The translations under genes and the position numbers were made by a program. Source: Symbiopectobacterium purcellii (GTDB lineage Bacteria > Pseudomonadota > Gammaproteobacteria > Enterobacterales > Enterobacteriaceae). Taken from it: DNA of 64,000 bases. This document shows, one piece after another, positions 26,798 to 40,321 of this stretch (positions within the stretch are counted from its first letter, which is position 1; every line of letters starts with the position of its first letter). The notes under the pieces were generated by a model. It searched no databases. It worked only from the letters and a program-made list of their open reading frames with translations, and was not told the DNA's origin. The stretch spans positions 3,596,001 to 3,660,000 of the forward strand of contig NZ_CP081864.1 in the NCBI RefSeq assembly GCF_019797845.1, written 5' to 3'.

Positions 26798-27028
26798 AAC
26801 ATCCTATCACTTAACTATCGGGTGCCAGCCCGGTCAGGCTGGTAAACCCCCATTATCGCAGATTGCCTGCGGTGCGCCAAACCCCACATTGCGCGACAGC
26901 GCCAGATAACAGATGCACGACAACGTTACGATAGGGGGTGATAACATTTGAGGAATGTTGCAGTTCGGTTAATAATCAAAGGGATTGCCCATTTATTTTT
27001 CACGGTGTTTACGACAAGGAACGATACG

Positions 27029-27970
27029 ATGAAACCTCTGAAAGCGGCGTGCCTGATAGCGATGACAGCCTTCGGCCTCCCCGATGTCGCCGTGGCCGAA
27101 GCCACGACGCAAGTCAAAACCCAACCCGGCCACTACCGGCAGTTACTGGGTCAATATGAAATCACCGCGCTTTCAGATGGCACCAACGCCATGCCGATGG
27201 ATAAGCTGCTCACGCGCACCGATCCCAACACCATTCGCCAGTTGCTGGCCGAGAAATCCTTGACCCCCACCGTTGAAACCTCCATCAATGCATTTCTGGT
27301 CAACACGGGGAAAAATCTGGTGTTGATTGATACCGGCAACGGCACCCAAGCCAACAGCAACGTCGGAAAAGTGCAGAAAAACCTATTGGCGGCGGGCTAT
27401 CGCCCCGAACAGGTCGATACCATCCTGATGACCCACCTGCACGGTGACCATTTTGGCGGTCTGGTGCAAAACGGTAAGCTCGCCTACCCGAATGCGACCG
27501 TTTACGTTTCGCAAAAAGAGTATGATTTCTGGTTGGATCCGCAGCACCTGGCGCAAGCGGCCCCTGAACGCAAGCCCGCCTTCCAACGGGTTCAGGATGT
27601 CTTTAAGATCCTGGCAGCGGCAAATAAAGTAAAAACATTCACCGGAGATGCTGCGCTGCTGCCGGGTATTACGCCGGTGTTTGCACCCGGCCACACGCCG
27701 GAGCATACCGCCTATAGCATCGTCAGTGACGGCCATAAATTGCTGGCATGGGGCGATATCGTACACGCCGAAGCAGTGCAAATGCCGATACCGGAAACGA
27801 CCATCAGCTTCGATTCAGATATGGATCAGGCCACCAAAACGCGTGAAACCCTGTTTGCTCAGGCTGCCAGTGAAGGTTATCTGGTGGCGGGCACCCACCT
27901 GCCGTTCCCAGGTAAAGAAATAGACCAGCGTCAACACCGCGGCGCAAATCACCGAGAACACCAGGCTTGA
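27029..27970 (+). pseudogene. Periplasmic metallo-beta-lactamase-fold hydrolase, 3' end lost
   Basis: Starts MKPLKAACLIAMTAFG with a signal peptide (cleavage near VAEA). The zinc motif THLHGDHFGG, the PGHTPEH step and AWGDIVH are all present, so the fold is a class-B-like hydrolase (lactonase or quorum-quenching-type relatives exist). The family-like sequence stops at GTHLPFPG (about 27912), where paralogues continue some 25-30 residues. The remaining codons are antisense to the transporter gene. The end was therefore replaced by a deletion junction. Zinc residues are retained, so activity is possible but unlikely to be normal. An alternative frame start 81 bases upstream lacks a ribosome site. 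Confidence 0.8.
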
Positions 27971-28516
27971 ATAGAAGAAAGAAATCGAGTTGTCTTTGCC
28001 AAAGTGGCTGAGCAGAATACCCGGCAGGAACGCCGCCAGAATGGCAGAAAGCTGCGCCAGCGCGATACGCGCGCCGGAGAATTTGGTTTTCTGTTTAAAA
28101 TCATCGGTCATTTCCGGTACCAGCGTTTCATACGGTACCAGAATCATGGTGTAGACGACGTCAAATACCAGATAGGTCAGCAGATAGTACCAGTACCCCA
28201 TATCGCCCACCCACATAAAGCTGTAGCTGAACACACAGGGAATACCCAGCAAAATAAAGAATTTACGGCGACCAAAGCGTTTACCCAATCGGGTAGAACC
28301 AAAGTTGTCCGTCAGGAACCCCATCAGTGGGCTGACGACAGCATCCAGTACTCTGGCCATCGCGAAAATAAACGTGGCTTCAATGGGCGTCAGACCACAA
28401 AACGTGGTGTAAAAATAGAGCAACCACGCCGCCGTTAGCGCCGTGGTGCCCGCACCGAGAAAATCACCTGAGCCGTAAGCCAAATAGTTGGCCAGCCCAA
28501 TTTTACGCGTTTTCAT
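27815..28516 (-). pseudogene. Oligogalacturonide/sugar GPH-family transporter, C-terminal half deleted
   Basis: From the ATG at 28516 (MKTRKIGLANYLAYGSGDF) the protein resembles GPH-family transporters, closest in my recall to TogT, the oligogalacturonide importer of soft-rot bacteria. About six membrane segments can be read (WLLYFYTTF, VVSPLMGFL, FFILLGIPCVFSY and others). Similarity ends at VYFFTWER near 27905, roughly residue 204 of ~480. The tail is antisense to the hydrolase gene. Half the helices are missing, so it cannot work. It hints at a pectinolytic ancestor. Confidence 0.75.
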
Positions 28517-28802
28517 TTGCCATCCTTCCTGTGTCATTGTTTTTATGAAGGTAATGCGGCAGGGTACAACCCCTTTACTGCCGTGATAGCTAAACTACTG
28601 CCGGGACGTTGGGAAAACCTTTGCACCGTTGCCACGCCCCGAACGGGATTGGCATCCCAGGGAAGAACGCGACGATCGACCTCAAGGTTTTTATAAAAAG
28701 ATATTTTAAACCAATGAAACCGGCGGTTCGTTTATGGCGATCACAGGGTGGTAAGCACAGGAGTGGAGGGGGATACGGACGTGGAAGGGATAATCAGGGA
28801 AC
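28517..28802. other. Non-coding stretch upstream of the transporter remnant
   Basis: No gene seen. AATGAAAC at 28713-28720 resembles one arm of a KdgR operator, but no matching second arm is present. Confidence 0.3.
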
Positions 28803-28869
28803 AAAAATAAAAAAACCCAGAGACGCTTACGCGTTTCCGGGCTTCGGTAGCCGGGCGAAAAGGCCCGGC
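28803..28869 (-). terminator. Enolase terminator and adjacent hairpin
   Basis: Minus-strand hairpin 28841-28816 (CCC.GA.ACGC-GTAA-GCGT.TC.GGG) ends in a seven-T run: the eno terminator. A second hairpin, GCCGGGC-N6-GCCCGGC (28850-28869), lies between it and the stop codon. Confidence 0.85.
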
Positions 28870-28882
28870 AGCAGACAGGCGA

Positions 28883-30217
<1,335 letters not shown>

Positions 30218-30264
30218 TTAGACGAACAACGCGCGGTACTGGACCGCGCGTTGCTGAAAAACCC

Positions 30265-31917
<1,653 letters not shown>

Positions 31918-32128
31918 TTAGGTTTAAAACGATGTGGAGTACCAGGACGGGAAAGTAGTATACCTGAACCTGATGAAGGCTACAAATGTTGCTTTTCATC
32001 ATTGTGGCGATCGTAAGGGTGCGACTAAACCGATGTATCACGCACAAATGGCATGAAACATCGTATTAAAAATCATAAAGATAAATAACGAAACAGATAG
32101 AAAAGTGCAGCAGTACGATTAAAATCGC

Positions 32129-32926
32129 TTAATCGTCCTTTTCTTGACGTTTTACCTGTTCCCAGGCCGCGTCCATTTCCTCAAGCGTCGCCTGTTCGAC
32201 TGTTTTTCCCGAGGCGATAACAATCTGTTCTACCTGACGGAAACGGCGGCTGAATTTGCGGTTTGCTGCCTGAAGCGCGTTTTCGGCTTTCTGGCCAAGG
32301 TGGCGCGAAAGATTGACCGTAGCGAATAATAAATCGCCCACTTCTTCAGCCAGCTTCTCTTCATCCACCACCGCCTGTCGGGCTTCGTGCATCACTTCAT
32401 CAATCTCTTCATACACTTTATCAACGACAGGTCCCAGGCTGTTCCAGTCGAAACCTACCGACGCGCAGCGCTGCTGGATTTTGTGCGCTTTCATTAAGGC
32501 GGGCAAGGCATCAGGGATATCATCCAACGCCGAATAATGGGCTTTTTCAGCGCGCTCCTGGGCTTTAGTTTGCTCCCAGTTGGCAAGCACCGCGTCACTG
32601 TCGGTGAGCGTTGCATCGCCAAAGATATGCGGATGTCGCCGTTCAAGCTTGTCGCTTATCGCATCGCACACCGCAGAAAAATCAAACAATCCCTGCTCTT
32701 GCGCCATCTGGGCGTAAAACACCACCTGAAACAGCAGATCGCCCAATTCGCTGCGCAGATCGTCGAAATCCTGGCGTGCAATCGCATCCAGCACTTCGTA
32801 GGTCTCTTCCAACGTGTAGGGCGCGATGGTGTCAAAGGTTTGCTTGCGATCCCACGGGCAACCGTTTTCCGGATCGCGCAGTGTGTTCATAATGGAAAGA
32901 AGACGTTCAATAGCCGCTGCTGTCAT
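32129..32926 (-). CDS. mazG: Nucleoside triphosphate pyrophosphohydrolase MazG
   Basis: Hydrolyses NTPs to NMPs; in E. coli it lowers ppGpp and removes aberrant nucleotides. 265 residues with two MazG repeats, each with an EExxE-type metal site (LEETYEVLDAI and LRSELGDLLFQ near residue 35-65; VYEEIDEVMHEA and EEVGDLLFATVN near 170-205). It follows relA; mazE and mazF, which separate the two in E. coli, are absent. Confidence 0.96.
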   Translation of the reverse strand: MTAAAIERLLSIMNTLRDPENGCPWDRKQTFDTIAPYTLEETYEVLDAIARQDFDDLRSELGDLLFQVVFYAQMAQEQGLFDFSAVCDAISDKLERRHPHIFGDATLTDSDAVLANWEQTKAQERAEKAHYSALDDIPDALPALMKAHKIQQRCASVGFDWNSLGPVVDKVYEEIDEVMHEARQAVVDEEKLAEEVGDLLFATVNLSRHLGQKAENALQAANRKFSRRFRQVEQIVIASGKTVEQATLEEMDAAWEQVKRQEKDD

Positions 32927-32950
32927 GCCTGATTCCTAAAGTAGATGATA

Positions 32951-32993
32951 AAAAAGCGCCGCTCCCTGCGCTGACCGGAAACGACGCCTTTTT
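32951..32993 (-). terminator. relA terminator
   Basis: An AAAAAGCG / CGCCTTTTT-type inverted repeat with a long loop lies between relA and mazG, T-run on the minus strand. The stem has a bulge. Confidence 0.5.
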
Positions 32994-32998
32994 CGCGA

Positions 32999-35230
32999 TT
33001 ACGCCCCTTGCTGGCGACGTGCGTCAATGACATCCGGCAGTTGGTTAAGCTTCGCCAGCACCCGTCCTAATACCTGAAGGTTGTAGATCTCGATCTCCAT
33101 GTCGATCACCGCGATCTGCTGCTTGGTATCACTGCGGCTGGACACGCCCAGCACGTTCACCTTTTCGTTCGCCAGAATGGTGGTAATATCGCGCAGCAAC
33201 CCACTGCGATCGTTGGCGGTTACGCGCACCGTCAGCGAGTAGCCGCTGGAATAGCTTTCGCCCCAGACGGCATCGACAATCCGCTCCGGCGCATGGCTGC
33301 GCAGATCGTCTAACTGCTCACAGTCGGCGCGATGGATAGAGATACCGCGTCCGCGCGTGATGAAACCGATGATCTCATCGCCCGGGATCGGCAGGCAGCA
33401 CCGCGCGATATGATGCATCAGATTGCCAACCCCTTCTACCACAATGCGGCCGCTGTCTTTGCGGCTGTTCTGCGGCGGCGCTTTCTGCTGGGTGAGCTGA
33501 CGCAGCGCTTCGCGATCCTGCTCCTCAGCACTGGGCTGATTGAGCTGGGCCTGAAGGAAGTTCACCATCTGGTTAAGGCGGATATCCCCGCCGCCAATAC
33601 CGGCCAGCAGTTCATCAAGCGAGTTGATGTTATAGCGCGGCAGCAGCAGCTTCTCTGCAGCTTTGAGGCTGATCCCCAAATGTTCCAGCTCGTTATCCAG
33701 AATCTGGCGCCCGGCCAGAATATTCTTGTCACGATCTTGCTTGCGGAACCAGTTATGGATCTTGGAGCGGCCACGGCTGGTGGTGATATAGCCCAGGTTC
33801 GGGTTTAGCCAATCACGACTCGGGTTCGGCTGCTTCTGCGTGATGATTTCAATCTGATCGCCCATCTGCAACTGGTAGGTAAAGGGCACAATGCGCCCGC
33901 CAATTTTGGCCCCGATGCAACGATGCCCGATATCGCTGTGAATGTGGTAGGCGAAATCCAGCGGCGTGGAGCCGGTCGGCAGATCGACCACGTCGCCTTT
34001 TGGTGTAAACACATAGACGCGATCGTCGAAGACCTGGCTGCGCACTTCGTCCAGCATTTCGTCTGAATCGGCCATTTCCTCTTGCCAGGTGAGCAACTTA
34101 CGCAGCCAGGCAATGCGCCCTTCGTAACCGGAACGCCCCCCGGCGACAGCACCCTCCTTGTATTTCCAGTGCGCTGCCACACCCAGTTCGGCATCTTCAT
34201 GCATCTGTTTGGTGCGAATCTGGATTTCAAGGGTTTTGCCCCTCGGCCCCAACACCACCGTGTGGATGGACTGATAGCCGTTGGGTTTGGGGTTCGCCAC
34301 GTAGTCGTCGAACTCGTCAGGCAGATGACGATAGTGCGTGTGAACGATACCGAGCGCCGCATAGCAATCCTGCAAGCGTTCAACCACGATGCGCACGGCG
34401 CGCACATCAAACAGCTCATCGAACGACAGGGATTTTTTCTGCATCTTGCGCCAGATGCTGTAGATATGCTTGGGCCGGCCATAGATATCGGCCTTAACGC
34501 CCTCGCCCGCCATCGCGGTGCGCAGCGTTTTGACAAAATCGTCAATGTACTGTTCACGATCAATACGGCGCTCGTGCAACAGTTTGGCGATTTTTTTGTA
34601 TTCATCCGGGTGCAGATACCGGAAGCAGAAATCTTCCAGCTCCCATTTGAGCTGGCCGATGCCGAGGCGGTTCGCTAAGGGCGCGTAGATATTGGTACAC
34701 TCTTTGGCCGCCAGCACGCGCTCTTCTTCCGGCGCGTCTTTCACTTCACGCAGGTGTGCAATGCGCTCCGCCAGTTTGATCACCACGCAGCGGAAATCTT
34801 CCACCATCGCCAACAGCATACGGCGAATATTGTCCACCTGCTCGGAGGCGACAGAATCGTGTTGCGTCGCCTTCAGTTGACGAATCGCATCCATATCGCG
34901 CACGCCGTGCACCAAATCGACGATATTCTTGCCAAAGGCTTCGCGCAGCGTGTCTTCATCCACCACACCGGAGTCTGCCAGCGGGAACAGCATCGCCGCG
35001 CGCATGCTGTCGTTATCCATGCTGAGGGTGGAGAGGATCTCCACCATTTCAATACCGCGCCATAACAGCAACATCGCATCGGGATGGCCCTGCGTATGCT
35101 GTTCACAATAGCGCCAGGTCTCGGCTAAGCGTTCACACGACTGCTGATTATTGATGCCCAACGATGCAATCCAGGCATCTGGCACAAACTCGCCGTCCGT
35201 ATTCAAATGCGCACTTCTTACCGCAACCAT
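32999..35230 (-). CDS. relA: (p)ppGpp synthetase RelA
   Basis: Ribosome-associated alarmone synthetase of the stringent response. 743 residues (E. coli 744). The N-terminal hydrolase-like domain is inactive: FPLADSG replaces the catalytic His-Asp, as in other RelA proteins. The synthetase domain has YGRPKHIYSIWRKM and DVRAVRI; TGS (VFTPKGDVVDLPTGST) and a C-terminal ACT domain (ITTILANEKVNV) follow. It lies nine bases after the broken rlmD. Confidence 0.97.
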   Translation of the reverse strand: MVAVRSAHLNTDGEFVPDAWIASLGINNQQSCERLAETWRYCEQHTQGHPDAMLLLWRGIEMVEILSTLSMDNDSMRAAMLFPLADSGVVDEDTLREAFGKNIVDLVHGVRDMDAIRQLKATQHDSVASEQVDNIRRMLLAMVEDFRCVVIKLAERIAHLREVKDAPEEERVLAAKECTNIYAPLANRLGIGQLKWELEDFCFRYLHPDEYKKIAKLLHERRIDREQYIDDFVKTLRTAMAGEGVKADIYGRPKHIYSIWRKMQKKSLSFDELFDVRAVRIVVERLQDCYAALGIVHTHYRHLPDEFDDYVANPKPNGYQSIHTVVLGPRGKTLEIQIRTKQMHEDAELGVAAHWKYKEGAVAGGRSGYEGRIAWLRKLLTWQEEMADSDEMLDEVRSQVFDDRVYVFTPKGDVVDLPTGSTPLDFAYHIHSDIGHRCIGAKIGGRIVPFTYQLQMGDQIEIITQKQPNPSRDWLNPNLGYITTSRGRSKIHNWFRKQDRDKNILAGRQILDNELEHLGISLKAAEKLLLPRYNINSLDELLAGIGGGDIRLNQMVNFLQAQLNQPSAEEQDREALRQLTQQKAPPQNSRKDSGRIVVEGVGNLMHHIARCCLPIPGDEIIGFITRGRGISIHRADCEQLDDLRSHAPERIVDAVWGESYSSGYSLTVRVTANDRSGLLRDITTILANEKVNVLGVSSRSDTKQQIAVIDMEIEIYNLQVLGRVLAKLNQLPDVIDARRQQGA

Positions 35231-35239
35231 AAATTCTCC

Positions 35240-36635
35240 CTACAATGCCGCTTTGCCAGAGCGTGCCGCCTTACCAGAACGCTGCAAAAACAGTGCCATC
35301 GATTCAAGGTGGCCGGTGTGAGGAAACATATCCAACATGGCGACCTGCGCCAACGTGTAACCTGCGGCCAACAGCACTTTACTGTCCCGCGCCAATGTCG
35401 TGGGGTTACACGAAACATAGACCACACGCTGTGGTGCAAGTTTAACAATTTGAGGCATCACTTCCGCCGCCCCGGCGCGTGCCGGGTCTAGCAGTATCTT
35501 ATCAAATCCCTGGGCGCTCCAGGACTGTTGCGCAACATCCTCGTCGAGATTTTGGTGAGAAAATGTGACGTTAGACAAGCCGTTACGGCGCGCATTCTCT
35601 CGCCCCTTCTCCACCAACGCCGACCACCTCTGCCGCACGCGTGGCCAGCGGCAGCGTGAAATTGCCCATGCCGCAAAACAGATCGAGAATGCGGTCTTGC
35701 GGCTGCACATCCAGCCACGCCAACGCCTGTGCCACCATCAGCTGATTTACCGCATCATTGACCTGAATAAAGTCGCGCGGGCTGAAGGCAAGCGTCATGT
35801 CGCTCACGCGATAAACCGGCGTATCGCCCGTCAGGGAGGTGACGACATCGGCCTCCGGTGCCAGATAGATAGCCACCTGCTGCGCGACGGAAAACGCGCG
35901 CAACGCATCGGTGTCCGCGGCACTCAGGGCATCAAGATGGCGCAACACCAGCAGCGGACCGTTATCCGCCAGCACCAGTTCCACATGACCAAGCCGTTTC
36001 ACCCCTTGCAACTGGCTGAGGCACTGACGCAACGGCGCTAACAGGGCATCCAGTTCCGGCACCAACACCGGGCAGGTCGCGATATCCACCACATCGTGCG
36101 ATTGCCCCTGGCGGTATCCCATGCGTAAACCCGGCGCAGGTTGAAGCTCTGATTTAGCGTGGGCTGACGCCTTCCCGCCCACCGAGGCAGGTTTGTCTCC
36201 CGTCAAAAAGTATAACGCAAGACGCGCACGCCGACGGTAACCATAGGCCGGTCCCGCAATCAGTCCGATATCCGTCAGCGTTTGTCCGGTTTCTCGCGTC
36301 ATCAGCTTTTGCAGCGCGGCCGATTTACTGCGCTGTTGCAACGCAACATCGGCATGCTGCTGCTGGCAACCGCCGCACACGCCAAAGTGCGGACAGCGCG
36401 GTTCCACACGCTGCGCACTGCGCGTCAGCAGCCGTTTAAGTTCAGCACGCGCATACTGGCGTTTATCCTCGGTCAGCCGGACTTCCGCCTGCTCCTCCGG
36501 CAGCACGCCGGGCACGAAAACGGTTTTGCCTTGATGACGCGCGACACCCTGCCCGAAGGGATCGAGATCGGTCACGTTCACGTTAATGGTTTGCCGGGTC
36601 GTCACACGCCGGTTTGGAGAGTAGAATTGCGCCAT
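35240..36635 (-). pseudogene. rlmD: 23S rRNA m5U1939 methyltransferase, frameshifted by a short deletion
   Basis: The first frame (36635 to about 35600) carries the TRAM domain, the iron-sulfur cysteines ([14 protein letters not shown]) and the SAM motif [15 protein letters not shown], then goes out of phase after AAEVVGV. The second frame resumes with [22 protein letters not shown] and the catalytic-cysteine region [10 protein letters not shown] to the normal end. About 17 bases are missing near 35605-35625 compared with the family (VVGVEGVPALVEKG). The junction reads as a collapse of two CGGCGTTG copies. Neither fragment carries a whole catalytic domain, so the enzyme should be inactive. 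Confidence 0.88.
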
Positions 36636-36695
36636 AGTTTGCTATTGTGTCTTTAAGCTGAACGTCTGGGCCTAATTCTCCCACATTGGAACCTC

Positions 36696-39425
36696 ATGAC
36701 CAAATACAGTCTGCGTGCTCGCATGATGATACTGATTCTGGCCCCGACATTGATTATCGGATTGCTGCTCAGTACGTTCTTCGTTATTCACCGCAGCAAT
36801 CAGTTGCAAGACCAGCTTGCCAGCGCGGGGGCCAGTATTATTGAGCCGCTTTCCGCCGTTTCCGCCTTTTCGATGGTATCGAACCAGCAGGAGATGATTC
36901 AGCCGCTGATCAATATGCTGCATCGGCGTCATTCCGACATTGTACGCGCCATTATCATCACTAACGCACAACATCAGGTGTTGTTCAGCACCGATTCGCG
37001 CCATATCACCCAACTGATTGATGCGGTAAAACAGCAGCAGATGCCGTCAGGGCTTCATTCTCACCAGGTTGATAACATGCTGTTATTGCATATGCCTATC
37101 ACCATCGGCCCGGAATTTACCCGTCATGCGGGCAAGGTCGATCGTCCCGGCGCGACCATAGGGTATGTGTTGCTGGAGCTGGATACCGACTCCGTCATGC
37201 TGCAACAGCTTTATCGCCACGCTGTTGATGCTGCTGTGTATGGGGATTGCTGGTCTGTTCGCCTATCGTCTGGTGCGCGATGTCACCATGCCGATACGCA
37301 ATATGGTGGATACCGTCGATCGTATCCGGCGCGGTCAATTGGACAGCCGTGCGGAAGGGTGCATGCTGGGCGAACTGGATATGCTGAAAAACGGCATCAA
37401 CGCCATGGCGATGTCCCTGACGGCCTACCACGAAGAGATGCAGCAAAATATCGATCAGGCCACTTACGATCTCAGAGAAACGCTGGAACAAATGGAGATC
37501 CAGAACGTCGAGTTGGATTTGGCGAAAAAGCGGGCGCAAGAGGCCGCGCGCATCAAATCCGAGTTTTTGGCCAACATGTCGCATGAGCTGCGCACCCCGC
37601 TTAACGGCGTGATCGGTTTCACCCGTCAAACGCTGAAAACCACACTAACCGCCACCCAGACCGACTATTTGCGCACCATCGAGCGTTCTGCCAACAACTT
37701 GCTGACCATCATCAATGACGTGCTGGATTTCTCCAAGCTCGAAGCGGGCAAGCTGGTGTTGGAAAACATCCCGTTCTCACTGCATAACACGCTGGATGAT
37801 GTCATCACGCTGTTAGCGCACACCGCCCATGAGAAAGGGTTAGAGCTGACGCTCAACATTCAACCCGGCGTGCCCGAGCGTTTTATCGGCGACCCGATGC
37901 GTCTGCAACAGGTGATCACCAACCTGCTGGGCAATGCCATCAAATTCACCGAAAAGGGCAATATTGATATCCGCGTTGAACGTCACCGCCAGAGCCATAA
38001 ACGGCTGGAGTTGGAAATTCAGATCCGAGATACCGGTATTGGCATCGCCGAAGGGCAGCAGGCACAGTTGTTCCAAGCATTTCGGCAGGCGGATAACAGC
38101 ATCTCCCGCCGCCACGGCGGCACCGGGAGATGGGCGGCGATATTCGCTTCCAAAGCACGGTAAACCAAGGCTCCACCTTTTGGTTCCACATCGCGCTAAC
38201 CTGCGATCCGCACAGCAGTGTGGCAGAGAGTAATCCCGCCGTACTGCAAGGACACAGCATTGCCTATGTGGAAGCCAACGCCTCCGCCGCACAGGCCGGG
38301 CTCGATATTCTGGGGCAAACACCGTTGCAGGTGCACTTTAGCCCTACCCTTGAACAGCTACCGCCGCAACATTTTGATATTTTGCTGCTCGGCGTCCCGG
38401 TCCGGCATCGTAATACCTTGCAGGATTACACCTCGCAGTTGCGCGATATGGGCCGTAAAGCAGACTGTGTAATTTTAGCTTTGCCCAGTCTGGCGCAAAT
38501 GGATGCAGAACAGTTGAAATCCTTCGGTATCCACGCTTGTCTGAGCAAACCCCTGTCCTCGGTACGCCTGCTGCCCTTAATACAGGAAGGGTTGTTGATT
38601 CAGCAGTTATCCCTACTGCCAGTGACGCACGCGACAACGCAGCCCACACCGCGCTTGCCGCTGTGTGTAATGGCGGTGGATGACAATCCGGCCAACCTGA
38701 AACTGATCGGCACCTTGCTGGAAGAGCAGGTGGAAAACACCCTACTGTGCGACAGCGGTGAAGACGCTATCGGGCAGGCGGCCATGCAGGATATCGACGT
38801 CATCCTGATGGATATCCAGATGCCCGGCATGGATGGCATTCGCGCCAGCGAGCACATCCGCCAGCTTTCCCGCCACGCCACCACGCCGATTATAGCGGTC
38901 AGTGCCCATTCACTGAGTGACGAGCGCAAATCATTGCTGCAAGCGGGAATGGATGGTTATCTGGCCAAGCCTATTGATGAGCAGATGCTGGCATCGGTAT
39001 TGGCGCGTTATACCCAACAACCGGTGATACAGGCTGAGCACGAGAACGGCAGCATAGTGCAGTTGCTGGCGGAACATGACGACAGCCAGCTCTCACTCGA
39101 CTGGTCGCTGGCAACGCGTCAGGCAGCGAATAAACCCGATCTGGCGCGCGACTTGCTGCAAATGCTGCTGGACTCCCTGCCGGACGTACAGCAACACATC
39201 GAAAGGCTGTTAGCGGGCCACCCCGTGGCAGACACACTGTCACTGATTCATAAACTGCACGGCAGTTGCGGCTACAGCGGCGTGCCACTCTTAAAGCAAC
39301 TGTGTTACACGCTGGAAACCGCACTGCGTAAGGGAACGGACGAGCTGGAACTGGAGCCGGAATGGCTGGAACTGCTCGACGAAATCGCCAATGTACGACG
39401 GGCGGCACAGGCGCACTTGCAGTGA
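36696..39425 (+). pseudogene. barA: Hybrid sensor kinase BarA, two frame-disrupting deletions
   Basis: BarA (GacS-type) phosphorylates UvrY/SirA/GacA, which activates CsrB-class RNAs. All domains can be recognised: N-terminal membrane helix (MMILILAPTLIIGLLL), second helix ([13 protein letters not shown]), HAMP (IRRGQLDSR), H-box [11 protein letters not shown]-box [11 protein letters not shown], receiver Asp in LMDIQMPGMDG and HPt His in IHKLHGS. Two lesions split it. Near 37210 about 11 bases are missing just before the second helix. At 38127-38131 the coding jumps from RRHGGTG to MGGDIRF, losing about 34 bases and the ATP-binding GLGL box. The kinase cannot work as a single protein. Confidence 0.9.
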
Positions 39426-39469
39426 TCCGTTTGCGGTGTGGCGACCGGCGCTTTGCTGACGCTAGCGAC

Positions 39470-40120
39470 TCACCGCCCTGATACGGCGATGGCCTTTTGT
39501 AGCTCGGCCAGCACCAGAGGGAATTCGGTGAAGCCGTCACTTGCCAGAAAGTGGTTACCCTGCTCAACCGTAATGAACCTGGCGTCGAGGGATTTCGCCA
39601 ACGCCTGACTGAATCGGTAAGGAACCACCGCATCATCAGGCGCAGCAATGACAACGCGGGAGCTTGCCCTCTGCGCCAGTTTGCCATAATCAATATCAGG
39701 TTTTATGAAGCGGTCGAGCTGCGGAAGCGTCGGCAGACGCTCATTGAAACCGGAAACCAGAATATAGCCACCGATGGGCGCGTTGGTCAGGTGTTTCTCA
39801 AGAAATCTCAACAACGTAATGCTGCCCAGACTGTGCGCAACAAAATAGGTGCGGTTATCTAGCGATGTTACCTGTGTCTCGAGGGCTCGCTGCCACGCCT
39901 GCGGTTGGGGATCGTCAGGGGTGGGTAAATTAATGATCGATACCGTGGCTCCCGTTTTCTCCATCTCGCTTTTCAACCACGCGAACCAATGCTCTGACGG
40001 TGAAGCGCCGTAACCGTGAACAATGTAGAGGTGCGTAGTGGGTTGCTGTGTGTTTACCGGGGAGGCACAGCCCGACAAGGCGGCAGCCATCGAAAGGAGT
40101 AGTGCGACGAAGTTATTCAT
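39470..40120 (-). CDS. Lipoprotein alpha/beta hydrolase (RBBP9/YdeN-like)
   Basis: 216 residues with a lipoprotein signal (LLLSMAAALSGC). The RBBP9/YdeN serine-hydrolase fold shows an early IVHGYGASPSEHWFAWL, the nucleophile Ser in VAHSLGSIT, Asp in AAPDDAVVPY and His in EQGNHFLASDGFTEFP. The substrate is unknown. It is convergent with barA and starts ~200 bases after garK. The catalytic triad is complete. Confidence 0.8.
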   Translation of the reverse strand: MNNFVALLLSMAAALSGCASPVNTQQPTTHLYIVHGYGASPSEHWFAWLKSEMEKTGATVSIINLPTPDDPQPQAWQRALETQVTSLDNRTYFVAHSLGSITLLRFLEKHLTNAPIGGYILVSGFNERLPTLPQLDRFIKPDIDYGKLAQRASSRVVIAAPDDAVVPYRFSQALAKSLDARFITVEQGNHFLASDGFTEFPLVLAELQKAIAVSGR

Positions 40121-40321
40121 ATACCCTCACTGAACGGACGGTAACGTCAGATATTGTCGATAGACCTGAATCTTAGTGCTTCGAGTCCAATAGCGCCGTG
40201 GGGGTTAGCGTCAGTGATAGCAAAATGAATGGATTTTGGATCTTTGATGGCGCGTCGCCCCCGGCACCGGCGCGGGGACGACGAAGAAAGGAGCCGCCAG
40301 AAAAAATCGGCAAAGAGAGCA

